Made by a program: the position numbers and the translations under genes. 22,962 nt of DNA from CAYTEO01 sp964436825 (lineage in GTDB: Bacteria; Krumholzibacteriota; Krumholzibacteriia; LZORAL124-64-63): the NCBI GenBank assembly GCA_964436825.1, contig CAYTEO010000041.1:1-22962 (forward strand). The letters run 5' to 3'. The notes under the pieces are model-generated. The model was given only the letters and a program-made list of their open reading frames with translations. It was not told the origin of the DNA and ran no database searches. This document shows positions 7,714 through 14,278 of the stretch, piece by piece. Position 1 is the first letter of the stretch; every line of letters begins with the position of its first letter.

Positions 7714-8735
7714 GACCCCTCCTCCCCGGGCGCGGCGCCGGCCGGCACGCCGGTTCCCGCGTCCGCCGCGGCCGGGGCCGGTTCCTCCTGCGGCTCGTAG
7801 TAGGTGCGCGTCCGGAAGCCGTCGGCCTCCGGGGCGAGAACGGCCCGCAGGGCGGCCAGGCCCACCGCGAGCTGATCGTCGTCGGGACGGCTGGTCGTGA
7901 TCTTCTGGAGCATCAGGCCGGGCCAGATCAGCGGCTTGATCAGCCAGGAGTCCGGATAGCGGCCCGAGAGCTTGATCGCCTCGTAGGCCAGTCCGCCGAT
8001 GACCGGGATCCAGGCCAGCCGCTGCAGCCGCTCGCCCACCGTCTCGGGCCGGCCCAGGAAGCTGAAGACGACCAGGGCGATCAGCATGACGAAGAACAGG
8101 AAGCTCGTCCCGCACCGCGGATGGAGCGTGGTGAAGGGACGCGCCTCCTCGACGCTCAGGTCCCGCCCGTTCTCGAAGGCGTGGATCGACATGTGCTCGG
8201 CGCCGTGGTACTGGAAGACCCGCGCCATGTCCGGCATCCGCCCGATCAGCAGCAGGTAGGCCAGGAACAGGACGATCCGGATCAGCCCCTCGGTGACGTT
8301 GAACCAGATCCGGTGCTCGACGCCCAGCCAGTCGGCCACCAGCAGGGGGAAGTAGAAGAACAGCCCCATGCTCAGGGCGAAGGCGACCAGCAGCGAGCCC
8401 CACATCAGCAGCGTGTCGCCCAGCTTGCGGCCCTGGTTGTCCACCCGCTCGTCGGCGGCGGCCTGCTCGGCCGAGTACATCAGCGCCCCGATGCCGATCC
8501 CCAGCGACTCGATCAGGTGCAGCCCGCCGCGCAGGACCGGCACCCTGGTCAGGTGCAACCGGGCCAGGAAGCTGCGAAACGGCTTCTTCTGGACGACGAT
8601 CCGCCCCTCCGGCGTGCGCACCGCCGTGGCGATGGCCGTCGGCGAGCGCATCATGACGCCCTCGATGACGGCCTGGCCGCCGACGGCCAGGTCCAGATCC
8701 CGGGGACAGGTCCCGGTGGCGCCCTTCTCGCTCAT
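7710..8735 (-). CDS. DUF1385 (YqhQ-type) multipass membrane protein
   Basis: A 341-residue integral membrane protein of the DUF1385 family, function unknown. It shows the family's N-terminal GGQAVIEGVMMRSP (19-32), a membrane domain with hydrophobic segments near 108-135, 148-166 and 211-228, and conserved polar motifs YHGAEHMSIHAFE (176-188) and HPRCGT (205-210), whose His/Glu/Cys residues could bind metal. The C-terminus is a Pro/Ala/Gly-rich cytosolic-type tail. The start at 8735 has an ideal AGGAGG 5-6 nt upstream; an in-frame ATG 7 codons earlier lacks one. Its location between rpmE and prfA is also seen in Firmicutes, which suggests an old link with translation or envelope genes. That link is inference. 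Confidence 0.9.
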   Translation of the reverse strand: MSEKGATGTCPRDLDLAVGGQAVIEGVMMRSPTAIATAVRTPEGRIVVQKKPFRSFLARLHLTRVPVLRGGLHLIESLGIGIGALMYSAEQAAADERVDNQGRKLGDTLLMWGSLLVAFALSMGLFFYFPLLVADWLGVEHRIWFNVTEGLIRIVLFLAYLLLIGRMPDMARVFQYHGAEHMSIHAFENGRDLSVEEARPFTTLHPRCGTSFLFFVMLIALVVFSFLGRPETVGERLQRLAWIPVIGGLAYEAIKLSGRYPDSWLIKPLIWPGLMLQKITTSRPDDDQLAVGLAALRAVLAPEADGFRTRTYYEPQEEPAPAAADAGTGVPAGAAPGEEGS

Positions 8736-8780
8736 GCCGACCTCCTGTGCCGGCACCGGGCCGGCCTCGCTGGGAACCGC

Positions 8781-8822
8781 TCAAAAAGCAGGGGGCGCCG
8801 CGGCCTGGACCCGGCGCCCCCC
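8781..8822 (-). terminator. Rho-independent terminator after rpmE
   Basis: On the minus strand a 10-bp stem pairs GGGGGCGCCG (8812-8821 read in reverse) with CGGCGCCCCC (8791-8800). The loop is 11 nt and is followed by TGCTTTTTGA. It lies about 45 nt past the rpmE stop and about 45 nt before the DUF1385 start, so it either ends the rpmE transcript or attenuates read-through into DUF1385-prfA. Confidence 0.75.
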
Positions 8823-8865
8823 GGAGACGTCGCAAGCGGCCGCCATCGCGCAGGCGACGACGACG

Positions 8866-9096
8866 CTAGTGCTTCTTGCGGCTCTTCTTCGTGTAGTCGA
8901 CACCCTCGTACCGCTTCATGAAGCGCTCCACGCGGCCGGCGGTATCGACGATCTTCTGCTGCCCGGTGAAGAACGGGTGGCACTGGGAGCAGATCTCCAC
9001 GTTGATCTTCGGCAGCGTCGAGCGCGTGTGGATCACGTTGCCGCAGAGGCAGGTGATCTCGCAGTCCACGTACTCGGGATGGATGCCCTTCTTCAT
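8866..9096 (-). CDS. rpmE: 50S ribosomal protein L31, zinc-binding type
   Basis: A 76-residue ribosomal protein starting MKKGIHPEYV. It contains the zinc-ribbon cysteines C16, C18, C36 and C39 (CLCGN and CSQCHPFFTG), so it is the C+ form, which in other bacteria is exchanged for a Cys-less paralogue under zinc limitation. There is an additional C12. The C-terminus VERFMKRYEG and the basic KKSRKKH tail are typical. The start at 9096 has GAGGTGA upstream. It lies downstream of rho with a spacer of 108 nt carrying its own promoter-like sequence, and is followed by a terminator. Confidence 0.97.
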   Translation of the reverse strand: MKKGIHPEYVDCEITCLCGNVIHTRSTLPKINVEICSQCHPFFTGQQKIVDTAGRVERFMKRYEGVDYTKKSRKKH

Positions 9097-9139
9097 CGCC
9101 AGTCACCTCGTTTCGGGTCTCGATGCCTGCGGAGCTCTC

Positions 9140-9175
9140 TAGATAAGCAGCAGCGGCCCCGAGAGCAAATTTTTT
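9140..9175 (-). promoter_or_regulatory. Putative rpmE promoter with A/T-rich upstream element
   Basis: On the minus strand: TTGCTC (9163-9168), 17-nt spacer, TATCTA (9140-9145). Just upstream of the -35 lies AAAAAATT, the only A/T-rich patch nearby and reminiscent of an UP element as seen at ribosomal-protein promoters. Predicted 5' leader about 37 nt. Confidence 0.45.
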
Positions 9176-9180
9176 GTCAC

Positions 9181-9200
9181 CTTCCGGGAGGTCCCGGAAG
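9181..9200. repeat. Hairpin just after the rho stop
   Basis: A perfect 9-bp inverted repeat with a 2-nt centre (or 8 bp with a 4-nt loop): CTTCCGGGA / TCCCGGAAG. It begins 5 nt past the rho TAG. In the rho direction it is followed by GTGACAAAAAATTT, an A-run and not a U-tract, so it is a poor intrinsic terminator. It may mark a processed or protected rho mRNA 3' end. Confidence 0.55.
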
Positions 9201-9204
9201 GGGC

Positions 9205-10452
9205 CTAGGCGTTCATGGCGGCCAGGAACTTGGCGTTCGTCTTGGTCTTGCTCAGCTTGTCGATCAGGAACTCCATGGCCTCGACCGGGCTGTAGTCGCT
9301 CAGGTACTTGCGCAGGACCCAGATCTTGTTCAGGTCCTTCTTGTCCAGCAGCAGGTCCTCCTTGCGCGTGCCCGACTTGAAGATGTCGACGGCCGGGTAG
9401 ATCCGCTTCTCGGCGATCTTGCGGTCCAGGACCAGCTCCATGTTGCCGGTCCCCTTGAACTCCTCGAAGATCACCTCGTCCATGCGGGAGCCGGTCTCGA
9501 TCAGGGCGGTGGCGATGATGGTCAGGGAGCCGCCCTCCTCGATGTTCCGCGCCGCCCCGAAGAACCGCTTGGGCTTCTGCAGGGCGTTGGAGTCCACACC
9601 GCCGGAGAGAATCTTGCCCGAGTGGGGCACCACCGTGTTGTGGGCCCGCGCCAGGCGGGTGATGGAGTCCAGCAGGATCACCACGTCCCGCTTGTGCTCC
9701 ACCAGCCGCCGCGCCTTGGCCAGGACCATGCTGGCCACCTGGACGTGCCGCTCGGCCGGCTCGTCGAAGGTGGAGCTGATGACCTCGCCCTTGACCGACC
9801 GCGCCATGTCGGTGACCTCCTCGGGCCGCTCGTCGATCAGCAGGACGATCAGGTGCACCTCCGGATTGTTCTCCGTGATGGCGTTGGCGATCTTCTGCAG
9901 GATGATGGTCTTGCCGGCCCGCGGCGGCGAGACGATCAGACCGCGCTGTCCCTTGCCGATGGGTGCGAAGAGATTGATCAGCCGGGTGGTGATGTCCCCG
10001 TCCTTGGTCTCCAGGTTCAGCAGCTCGTCGGGATAGAGCGGGGTCAGGTTGTCGAACAGGGTGACGTGCTTGGCCTTCTCCGGGTCCTCGCCGTTGACCG
10101 ACTCCACCTTCAGCAGGGCGAAGTAGCGTTCGTTGTCCTTGGGCGGTCTCACCTGGCCGGCCACCGTGTCCCCCGTCTTGAGGTCGAACTTCTTGATCTG
10201 GGACGGCGAGAGGTAGATGTCGTCCGGCCCCGGCAGGTAGTTGTACTTGGCCGAGCGCAGGAAGCCGTACCCCTCCTGCAGGACCTGCAGCACACCCTCG
10301 GCGTAGATCAGGCCGTTCTTCTCGGTCTGCGCCTCCAGGATGCGGAAGATCAGCTCCGACTTGCGCAGGTTGCTGAAGCTCTCGATGTTCAGCTCGTTGG
10401 CGATCTCCACCAGCTCGGTGATGCTCTTCTCTTGCAGTTCCTTGATGTCCAT
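9205..10452 (-). CDS. rho: Transcription termination factor Rho
   Basis: A 415-residue hexameric RNA-dependent ATPase helicase, very near E. coli Rho (419 aa) and lacking the large N-terminal insertion found in many high-GC bacteria. The N-terminal helix bundle (1-45, MDIKELQEKSITELVEIA) is followed by the cold-shock-like RNA-binding domain with GYGFLRS (61-67) and YLSPSQIKKF. The P-loop is SPPRAGKT (175-182), then LLIDERPEEVTDM, Walker B VVILLDSITRLARA, and the Q- and R-loop region GKILSGGVD. The C-terminus has KKDLNKIWVLRKYL. AGGAG precedes the ATG at 10452. A 203-nt gap upstream separates it from the TPR lipoprotein gene; I see no clear promoter or terminator in that gap. The residues are less GC-biased than in neighbouring genes, as expected for a strongly conserved protein. 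Confidence 0.98.
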   Translation of the reverse strand: MDIKELQEKSITELVEIANELNIESFSNLRKSELIFRILEAQTEKNGLIYAEGVLQVLQEGYGFLRSAKYNYLPGPDDIYLSPSQIKKFDLKTGDTVAGQVRPPKDNERYFALLKVESVNGEDPEKAKHVTLFDNLTPLYPDELLNLETKDGDITTRLINLFAPIGKGQRGLIVSPPRAGKTIILQKIANAITENNPEVHLIVLLIDERPEEVTDMARSVKGEVISSTFDEPAERHVQVASMVLAKARRLVEHKRDVVILLDSITRLARAHNTVVPHSGKILSGGVDSNALQKPKRFFGAARNIEEGGSLTIIATALIETGSRMDEVIFEEFKGTGNMELVLDRKIAEKRIYPAVDIFKSGTRKEDLLLDKKDLNKIWVLRKYLSDYSPVEAMEFLIDKLSKTKTNAKFLAAMNA

Positions 10453-10655
10453 GACTCTCCTGGGGGTTGCGGTCGCCGGCGCGGGCCGCGACCACGGGGG
10501 ACTGATCGACTGTCGGGGTTCCGGGTCTCCAGGCGCGCCACGGCCCCAGCGGGCCTGGCGGCCATCACGGTCGCAGGTGTCGAACGGGAATCTTCAGGCA
10601 AGGACCGTGCCTACGCGCCTCGGTCCGCCGTGAAACCGTCGCCGGCGCTCCCCTC

Positions 10656-11849
10656 CTACGCGCCGCCGGACAGCTTCTGGTACATCTTCATGTTCTCGTC
10701 GGCCGCCTGGGTGTCGCCCATGGCAGCCTGGCACAGCGAGAGGTAGAAATACCCGTTGGTGGAACCGGGGAACTGCTCCACCAGGGAATTGCCGACGTTG
10801 ACGCCCTTCTGGTACTGCTCCTTGGCCTTCTGCTCCAGTTCCTGCTTGAGCCCGGGATCGGTCTCCCGGCTCGCCTGGTCGTCCAGGGAACGGGCGTACT
10901 TGTAGTGGACCATCAGCTTCTGCAGCAGGGTGTTCTCCTCGGGGAAGTCCTCGAGGGAGAGGGCCTTGTCGTAGTAGCGGAGGGCGTCCTCGTAGCGCAG
11001 GACGGACGCGTCGCTGTAGAGCAGGGCCACCTGCAGCGACAGCGGCTTGAGCTGGTCGTCGTTGGCCACGTCGTCGTCGTTCTCGTAGATGTCGATGACC
11101 CGGGTCAACAGGTCGGCCGCACGGCCGTACTGGTTCTGTTCCTGGGCCAGGTTGGCGACGTCGATCAGCAGGCCAGGATCGTCCGGATGCTCCTGCAGGA
11201 GCTTGTCGTAGAGGGCCGCCGCCTCCTCCTTGCGGCCCAGCTGGCTCAGGACGTTGGCCTTGTCGGCCAGCAGGGAGTAGGCGCCGGGATTCTCGCCCAG
11301 GACCTGGTCCAGCAGCTGGAGGGCCTCCTGGAGGGTCCGCTGGGGATCCTCCGTCTCCGGGGCGATCTTGATCTTCATCCGGGCCAGGTTCCTGATGGGC
11401 GCGATGGAGTCGGGCAGGGCGGCGTAGGCCAGCCGGAAGTAGCCCTCGGCGGCCTCGTAGTAGCCCTGCTTGTACTCGTTCTTGGCGTCGTTGTTGCGGT
11501 TGACGTAGTTGTAGAGCAGCGACTCCTGGACCTTGTCCTTCAGGTTCGGATCCAGCTCGAGGGCCTTCCGGTAGTAGTTGTAGGCGATCTGGTAATCCTT
11601 CCTGGCGGCGAGATAGTCGTTGTCCCGGATGGCCTCTTCGGCCTTGTGGGAGTAGGCCTCGCCCAGGTAGAAGAACGCATCGGGCTCGTTGGGATTGTAC
11701 TCCAGCCCCTCGTTGAGGACCGCGATCGCCTTGTCGTAGAGCTGCTGATCGATGTAGAGGATGGCGCTGGTGACATGGGCCGAGCGGCAACCGGCCAGCA
11801 CGGCCATCGCCCACACTCCCGTCAGGACGAGCAGTCGCTTGGAGTTCAT
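10656..11849 (-). CDS. TPR-repeat lipoprotein
   Basis: A 397-residue lipoprotein. The signal peptide MNSKRLL plus a hydrophobic core ends in the lipobox LAGC, so Cys21 should be the lipidated residue; the +2 residue is Arg, not Asp, compatible with outer-membrane sorting. The mature part is built of TPR-like helix pairs: about 27-60 (QLYDKAIAVLNEGLEYNPNE), about 70-105, 128-150, 170-240 (GRKEEAAALYDKLLQEHPDD), 245-300 and 320-390. It is rich in Asn, Asp, Tyr and Gln compared with its neighbours. AGGGGGAAAA precedes the start. Such proteins usually scaffold envelope complexes; no partner can be named. It is separated by about 170 nt from the stress locus upstream and by 203 nt from rho, so it may be transcribed alone. 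Confidence 0.85.
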   Translation of the reverse strand: MNSKRLLVLTGVWAMAVLAGCRSAHVTSAILYIDQQLYDKAIAVLNEGLEYNPNEPDAFFYLGEAYSHKAEEAIRDNDYLAARKDYQIAYNYYRKALELDPNLKDKVQESLLYNYVNRNNDAKNEYKQGYYEAAEGYFRLAYAALPDSIAPIRNLARMKIKIAPETEDPQRTLQEALQLLDQVLGENPGAYSLLADKANVLSQLGRKEEAAALYDKLLQEHPDDPGLLIDVANLAQEQNQYGRAADLLTRVIDIYENDDDVANDDQLKPLSLQVALLYSDASVLRYEDALRYYDKALSLEDFPEENTLLQKLMVHYKYARSLDDQASRETDPGLKQELEQKAKEQYQKGVNVGNSLVEQFPGSTNGYFYLSLCQAAMGDTQAADENMKMYQKLSGGA

Positions 11850-12017
11850 TCGGTTTTCCCCCTGCTACACGCGGATCGCGGTCTCAGCTGGAACGGGCCA
11901 GGATCTGCCGGGGTGGGGTCGAGGTTTCGTCATGTGACCGGCGCCGGAAGCGACGCCGCCCGACCGCACGGACGTCGCGCAGTCATGGGGAAAGTAAACG
12001 CCAAAGCCCCTGTCCTG

Positions 12018-12509
12018 TCAAGGAGAAGGAACCGGGTCGGGAATACGCCCTCCCCTGCGGTGCCCCCGACCGGGAGGGCTGCCCCAGGGCAACCGGTCCA
12101 GCCAGCGGCGGCGCTCCTCCGGCGGCAGGGGCCGCAACCGTTCCACCAGGGAGAAGGCCACCAGGGAGTCGAGCCGCTGCTGGGCGGCGGCCAGCGCACC
12201 GAGACAGCGGCCGATCTCGCCCTCGTCCAGCTCGGGGCGCGCCAGGGCCCGGCGCAGGGCCAGTCTCGCCCGGCGGACCTGCAGGCGCTGCTCGTGAACC
12301 CGGGGAGCCACCTCCCGGACCCAGCTGCCGGGATCGCCGGGCGGTCCCGGGAACATCCCCGGCCGCGGCAACGGCGCCGTCCCGGGCCGATCGCACAGCG
12401 GCATCGACCCTTCCCACGGGGTGGGCTGCGACAGGCGGTGTCGCTGCCACAGCAGGCCGACATTCAGGCCCAGCGAGGCCACCAGCAGCAGGACCAGCAA
12501 CCTTTTCAT
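12018..12509 (-). CDS. Membrane-anchored periplasmic metal-sensor-like protein
   Basis: A 163-residue protein with one N-terminal membrane segment or uncleaved signal (MKRLLVLLLVASLGLNVGLL, 1-20), then a Pro-rich linker (28-60) and a helical domain (65-140). The opening resembles proteins of the heavy-metal resistance / periplasmic metal sensor group (CnrX-like), and the helix ending LPPEERRRWLDRL (128-140) resembles the degenerate LTxxQ repeat of Spy/CpxP. Cys39 and Cys102 are the only cysteines. The start at 12509 overlaps the anti-sigma stop by ATGA; the longer open frame upstream is the shadow of that gene. As the last gene of an ECF/anti-sigma locus, a sensory role as in CnrYXH is plausible, but this is inference; the family match is weak. 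Confidence 0.65.
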   Translation of the reverse strand: MKRLLVLLLVASLGLNVGLLWQRHRLSQPTPWEGSMPLCDRPGTAPLPRPGMFPGPPGDPGSWVREVAPRVHEQRLQVRRARLALRRALARPELDEGEIGRCLGALAAAQQRLDSLVAFSLVERLRPLPPEERRRWLDRLPWGSPPGRGHRRGGRIPDPVPSP

Positions 12510-12943
12510 GGCGACTCCCCCCCGGCCGCGTCGTTCCCGGTTCCCGTCTCCGCCACGACCAGCAGAGCGTCGAGGGTGAGGGCCCCCTCCTCCCACAGCA
12601 GCGAACCGCTCAGCCCCGAGGCGACGGCCGGGTCCACCGGCCCACCCTCGAGGTGCGAACCGAGCCAGGCGGCCAGGACGCCCACGGCCACGACCGCGGC
12701 CCGGAACGCCAGGCGCACCGCCGGCGATTCACGCCGCGCCAGGCGGGCGCGCAGGCGCGGGCGCAGATCGCTGTCCGGGACGGGCACATCGGCCACGCCC
12801 AGGCGCTCCCAGAGGTGACCGGTCTCCATGACCAGGTCGCGGCAACGGGGACACCCCTGCAGGTGCCGCTGCATCTCCTGGCGCTGGTGGTCGGTCAGCT
12901 CCCCGGACACCAGGCGTGCCAGCAGGTCATCGACGTGGTTCAT
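12506..12943 (-). CDS. Zinc-finger transmembrane anti-sigma factor
   Basis: A 145-residue anti-sigma factor of the ZAS type. The cytosolic N-terminal domain carries the Hx3Cx2C zinc motif (His27, Cys31, Cys34: RHLQGCPRCRD) inside the typical ELTDHQRQEMQRHL helix. A single membrane segment lies at about 76-96 (VRLAFRAAVVAVGVLAAWLG), followed by a short acidic periplasmic part of about 45 residues. In this family the N-terminal domain holds the cognate ECF sigma factor at the membrane until a signal releases it. It overlaps the sigma gene by 17 nt and the next gene by 4 nt (ATGA). GAGGAGG precedes the start. The pairing with the adjacent ECF sigma factor is strongly implied by the overlap. The signal is unknown. 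Confidence 0.88.
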   Translation of the reverse strand: MNHVDDLLARLVSGELTDHQRQEMQRHLQGCPRCRDLVMETGHLWERLGVADVPVPDSDLRPRLRARLARRESPAVRLAFRAAVVAVGVLAAWLGSHLEGGPVDPAVASGLSGSLLWEEGALTLDALLVVAETGTGNDAAGGESP

Positions 12944-13496
12944 CGTCGTCCTCCTCGGTCGCGGACAGCTCCCGGCGCAGTCCCTTCAGGGCGCGGTTGA
13001 TGAGCGATTCCACCGCCCCCTCGCTCGTGTCCAGGACCCGGGCGATCTCCCGCAGGGAGAGCTCGTGGAAGCGGCGCAGGACCAGGGCCTCGCGTTGCCG
13101 TTGCGGCAGCCGCGCCAGCGCCGCGCGGACACGTTGCCGGTCGGACTCGGCATCCAGCCGCTGCTGGGGGTCGGGCGCGGGATCGGGTCGCCGATCCCGT
13201 TCCAACCGCCAGGGAAGCCACGAGAGGATCGACCGGCGGCGCCCCCAGCTGCGGGCCTGGTTCGTGGCGATGCTCAGCAGCCAGGCGCGGAACCGACCGT
13301 CCGCCCGGTAGCGCGGGGCCGAGCGCAGGACCCGCAGGAAGGTCTCCTGGGCCAGGTCCTCGGCGTCCTCCCGCGAGCCGGTCAGGCGCCACAACAACCG
13401 GATGACTTCGCCTTGCCAGCGGCCGACCAGGAGATCGAACGCCGCCTCCTGGCCGGCCGCCACGCGCCGCATCAGTTCGTCGTCGGTCGGTGCCAT
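12927..13496 (-). CDS. ECF-family RNA polymerase sigma factor
   Basis: A 189-residue sigma-70 family factor of the ECF type, with only regions 2 and 4. Region 2 (about 8-90) includes AAFDLLVGRWQGEVIRLL, the core-binding DAEDLAQETFLRVLR (44-58) and FRAWLLSIATNQAR. A Pro/Arg-rich linker follows (95-118). Region 4 (about 120-176) has LPQRQREALVLRRFHELSLREIA and the helix-turn-helix DTSEGAVESLINRALKGLR. It ends in an acidic tail. GGAG precedes the ATG at 13496. The anti-sigma gene begins inside its last codons. The target promoter is not known; many ECF factors activate their own operon, which here would start at the Spy-like gene or in the 60-nt gap downstream of it. Confidence 0.95.
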   Translation of the reverse strand: MAPTDDELMRRVAAGQEAAFDLLVGRWQGEVIRLLWRLTGSREDAEDLAQETFLRVLRSAPRYRADGRFRAWLLSIATNQARSWGRRRSILSWLPWRLERDRRPDPAPDPQQRLDAESDRQRVRAALARLPQRQREALVLRRFHELSLREIARVLDTSEGAVESLINRALKGLRRELSATEEDDDEPRR

Positions 13497-13556
13497 GGCT
13501 CCATCGTCGTTGCGGACGCCTGGTCATCGCCGGATCTCCGTCCGGTCACTCGTTCG

Positions 13557-14180
13557 TCACCACCACATGGGATGGCGGGGACCCGCGCCCTGCGGGCCGG
13601 CTCCGCACGGACCACCTCCCGGGCCCATCCCGCGGTGGCCCGCACCGTGCCCCATCCCGCGGGGACCGGCGCCGGGGCCCATGCCGCCGGGGCCCATCCC
13701 GCAGCGGCCTCCCCGGCCACCATGGGCGCGCATCAGGATCAACTGGTCCCGCTGCTCGGGCGTCAGCAGCTTGCGGACGGCCAGTCGCTGCTCCAGCCAG
13801 CTGGTCTGCATCTGCGTGCGCAACTCGCCGATCCGGGCGGCCAGCTTGCGGACCTTGCCGGCGTCGGGCGCGTCCTTGAGCATCTCGCCCTGCAGGTCGT
13901 GGCGCAGGCGGAGCAGATCCTTCTGGTAGGCCAGCCGCTGCTTGCGTCCCTCCTCGACCAGGGCTTCGATCTGCTGGCGCTGCTCGTCGGACAAGTCGAG
14001 CCGGTCGAACATCAACTGCATCCCGGTCCCGGGCCCGCCCCGCCAGCAGGGGCCGGCGCCGGGGCCGCCGGGACCCCCGCCCGGCCAGACTGGATCGGGC
14101 GCGGGCTGGGCGGCGACGGCCGCCGCGACCAGCAGGGCCGCGCCGAGGATCAGGATCATTCTACCGTGGCGTCCGTTCAT
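13557..14180 (-). CDS. Spy/CpxP-like exported protein with Gly/Met/His tail
   Basis: A 207-residue periplasmic protein. The signal peptide (about 1-24, MNGRHGRMILILGAALL then AVAAQP) is followed by a Gly/Pro-rich spacer. A helical domain (54-152) carries the LTxxQ-like motifs LDLSDEQ (61-67) and LLTPEQRDQ (138-146) that mark the Spy/CpxP/ZraP family. The last 54 residues are low complexity, built on GMGPG with five Met, three His and two Cys and ending HPMWW, which suggests soft-metal binding. In this family such proteins act as envelope chaperones or zinc/copper-responsive sensors. The start at 14180 follows GGGAGG and precedes the signal peptide; the frame is open upstream, but residues there look random. 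It is the first gene of the ECF locus, 60 nt from the sigma gene. Confidence 0.8.
   Translation of the reverse strand: MNGRHGRMILILGAALLVAAAVAAQPAPDPVWPGGGPGGPGAGPCWRGGPGTGMQLMFDRLDLSDEQRQQIEALVEEGRKQRLAYQKDLLRLRHDLQGEMLKDAPDAGKVRKLAARIGELRTQMQTSWLEQRLAVRKLLTPEQRDQLILMRAHGGRGGRCGMGPGGMGPGAGPRGMGHGAGHRGMGPGGGPCGAGPQGAGPRHPMWW
13563..13722 (-). repeat. Degenerate GC-rich tandem repeats encoding the GMGPG tail
   Basis: The segment repeats variants of GGGCCCATCCCGCGG and GCCCCATCCCGCGG at irregular spacing and encodes Gly-Met-Gly-Pro units. The copies differ in sequence, so slippage-driven length variation is possible. It is coding throughout. Confidence 0.6.
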
Positions 14181-14278
14181 CGCGAAACCTCCCGTGTCGT
14201 GTTGTCGGTTGGGAACCGGTGTTCTCATCCCTGACAACGCACGGGGACGTCATCTCCTGCGCGGCGATCTGTGGCGGG

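Noticed and set aside
9161..9204. Intrinsic terminator for rho
   Set aside because: The hairpin is followed by an A-run in the direction of rho transcription; the T-run on the plus strand precedes rather than follows the hairpin.
10453..10655. Possible leader element or terminator in the gap between the TPR lipoprotein gene and rho
   Set aside because: Only a 6-bp GGACCG/CGGTCC pairing with a 13-nt loop is visible, without a U-tract; this is expected by chance at this GC content.
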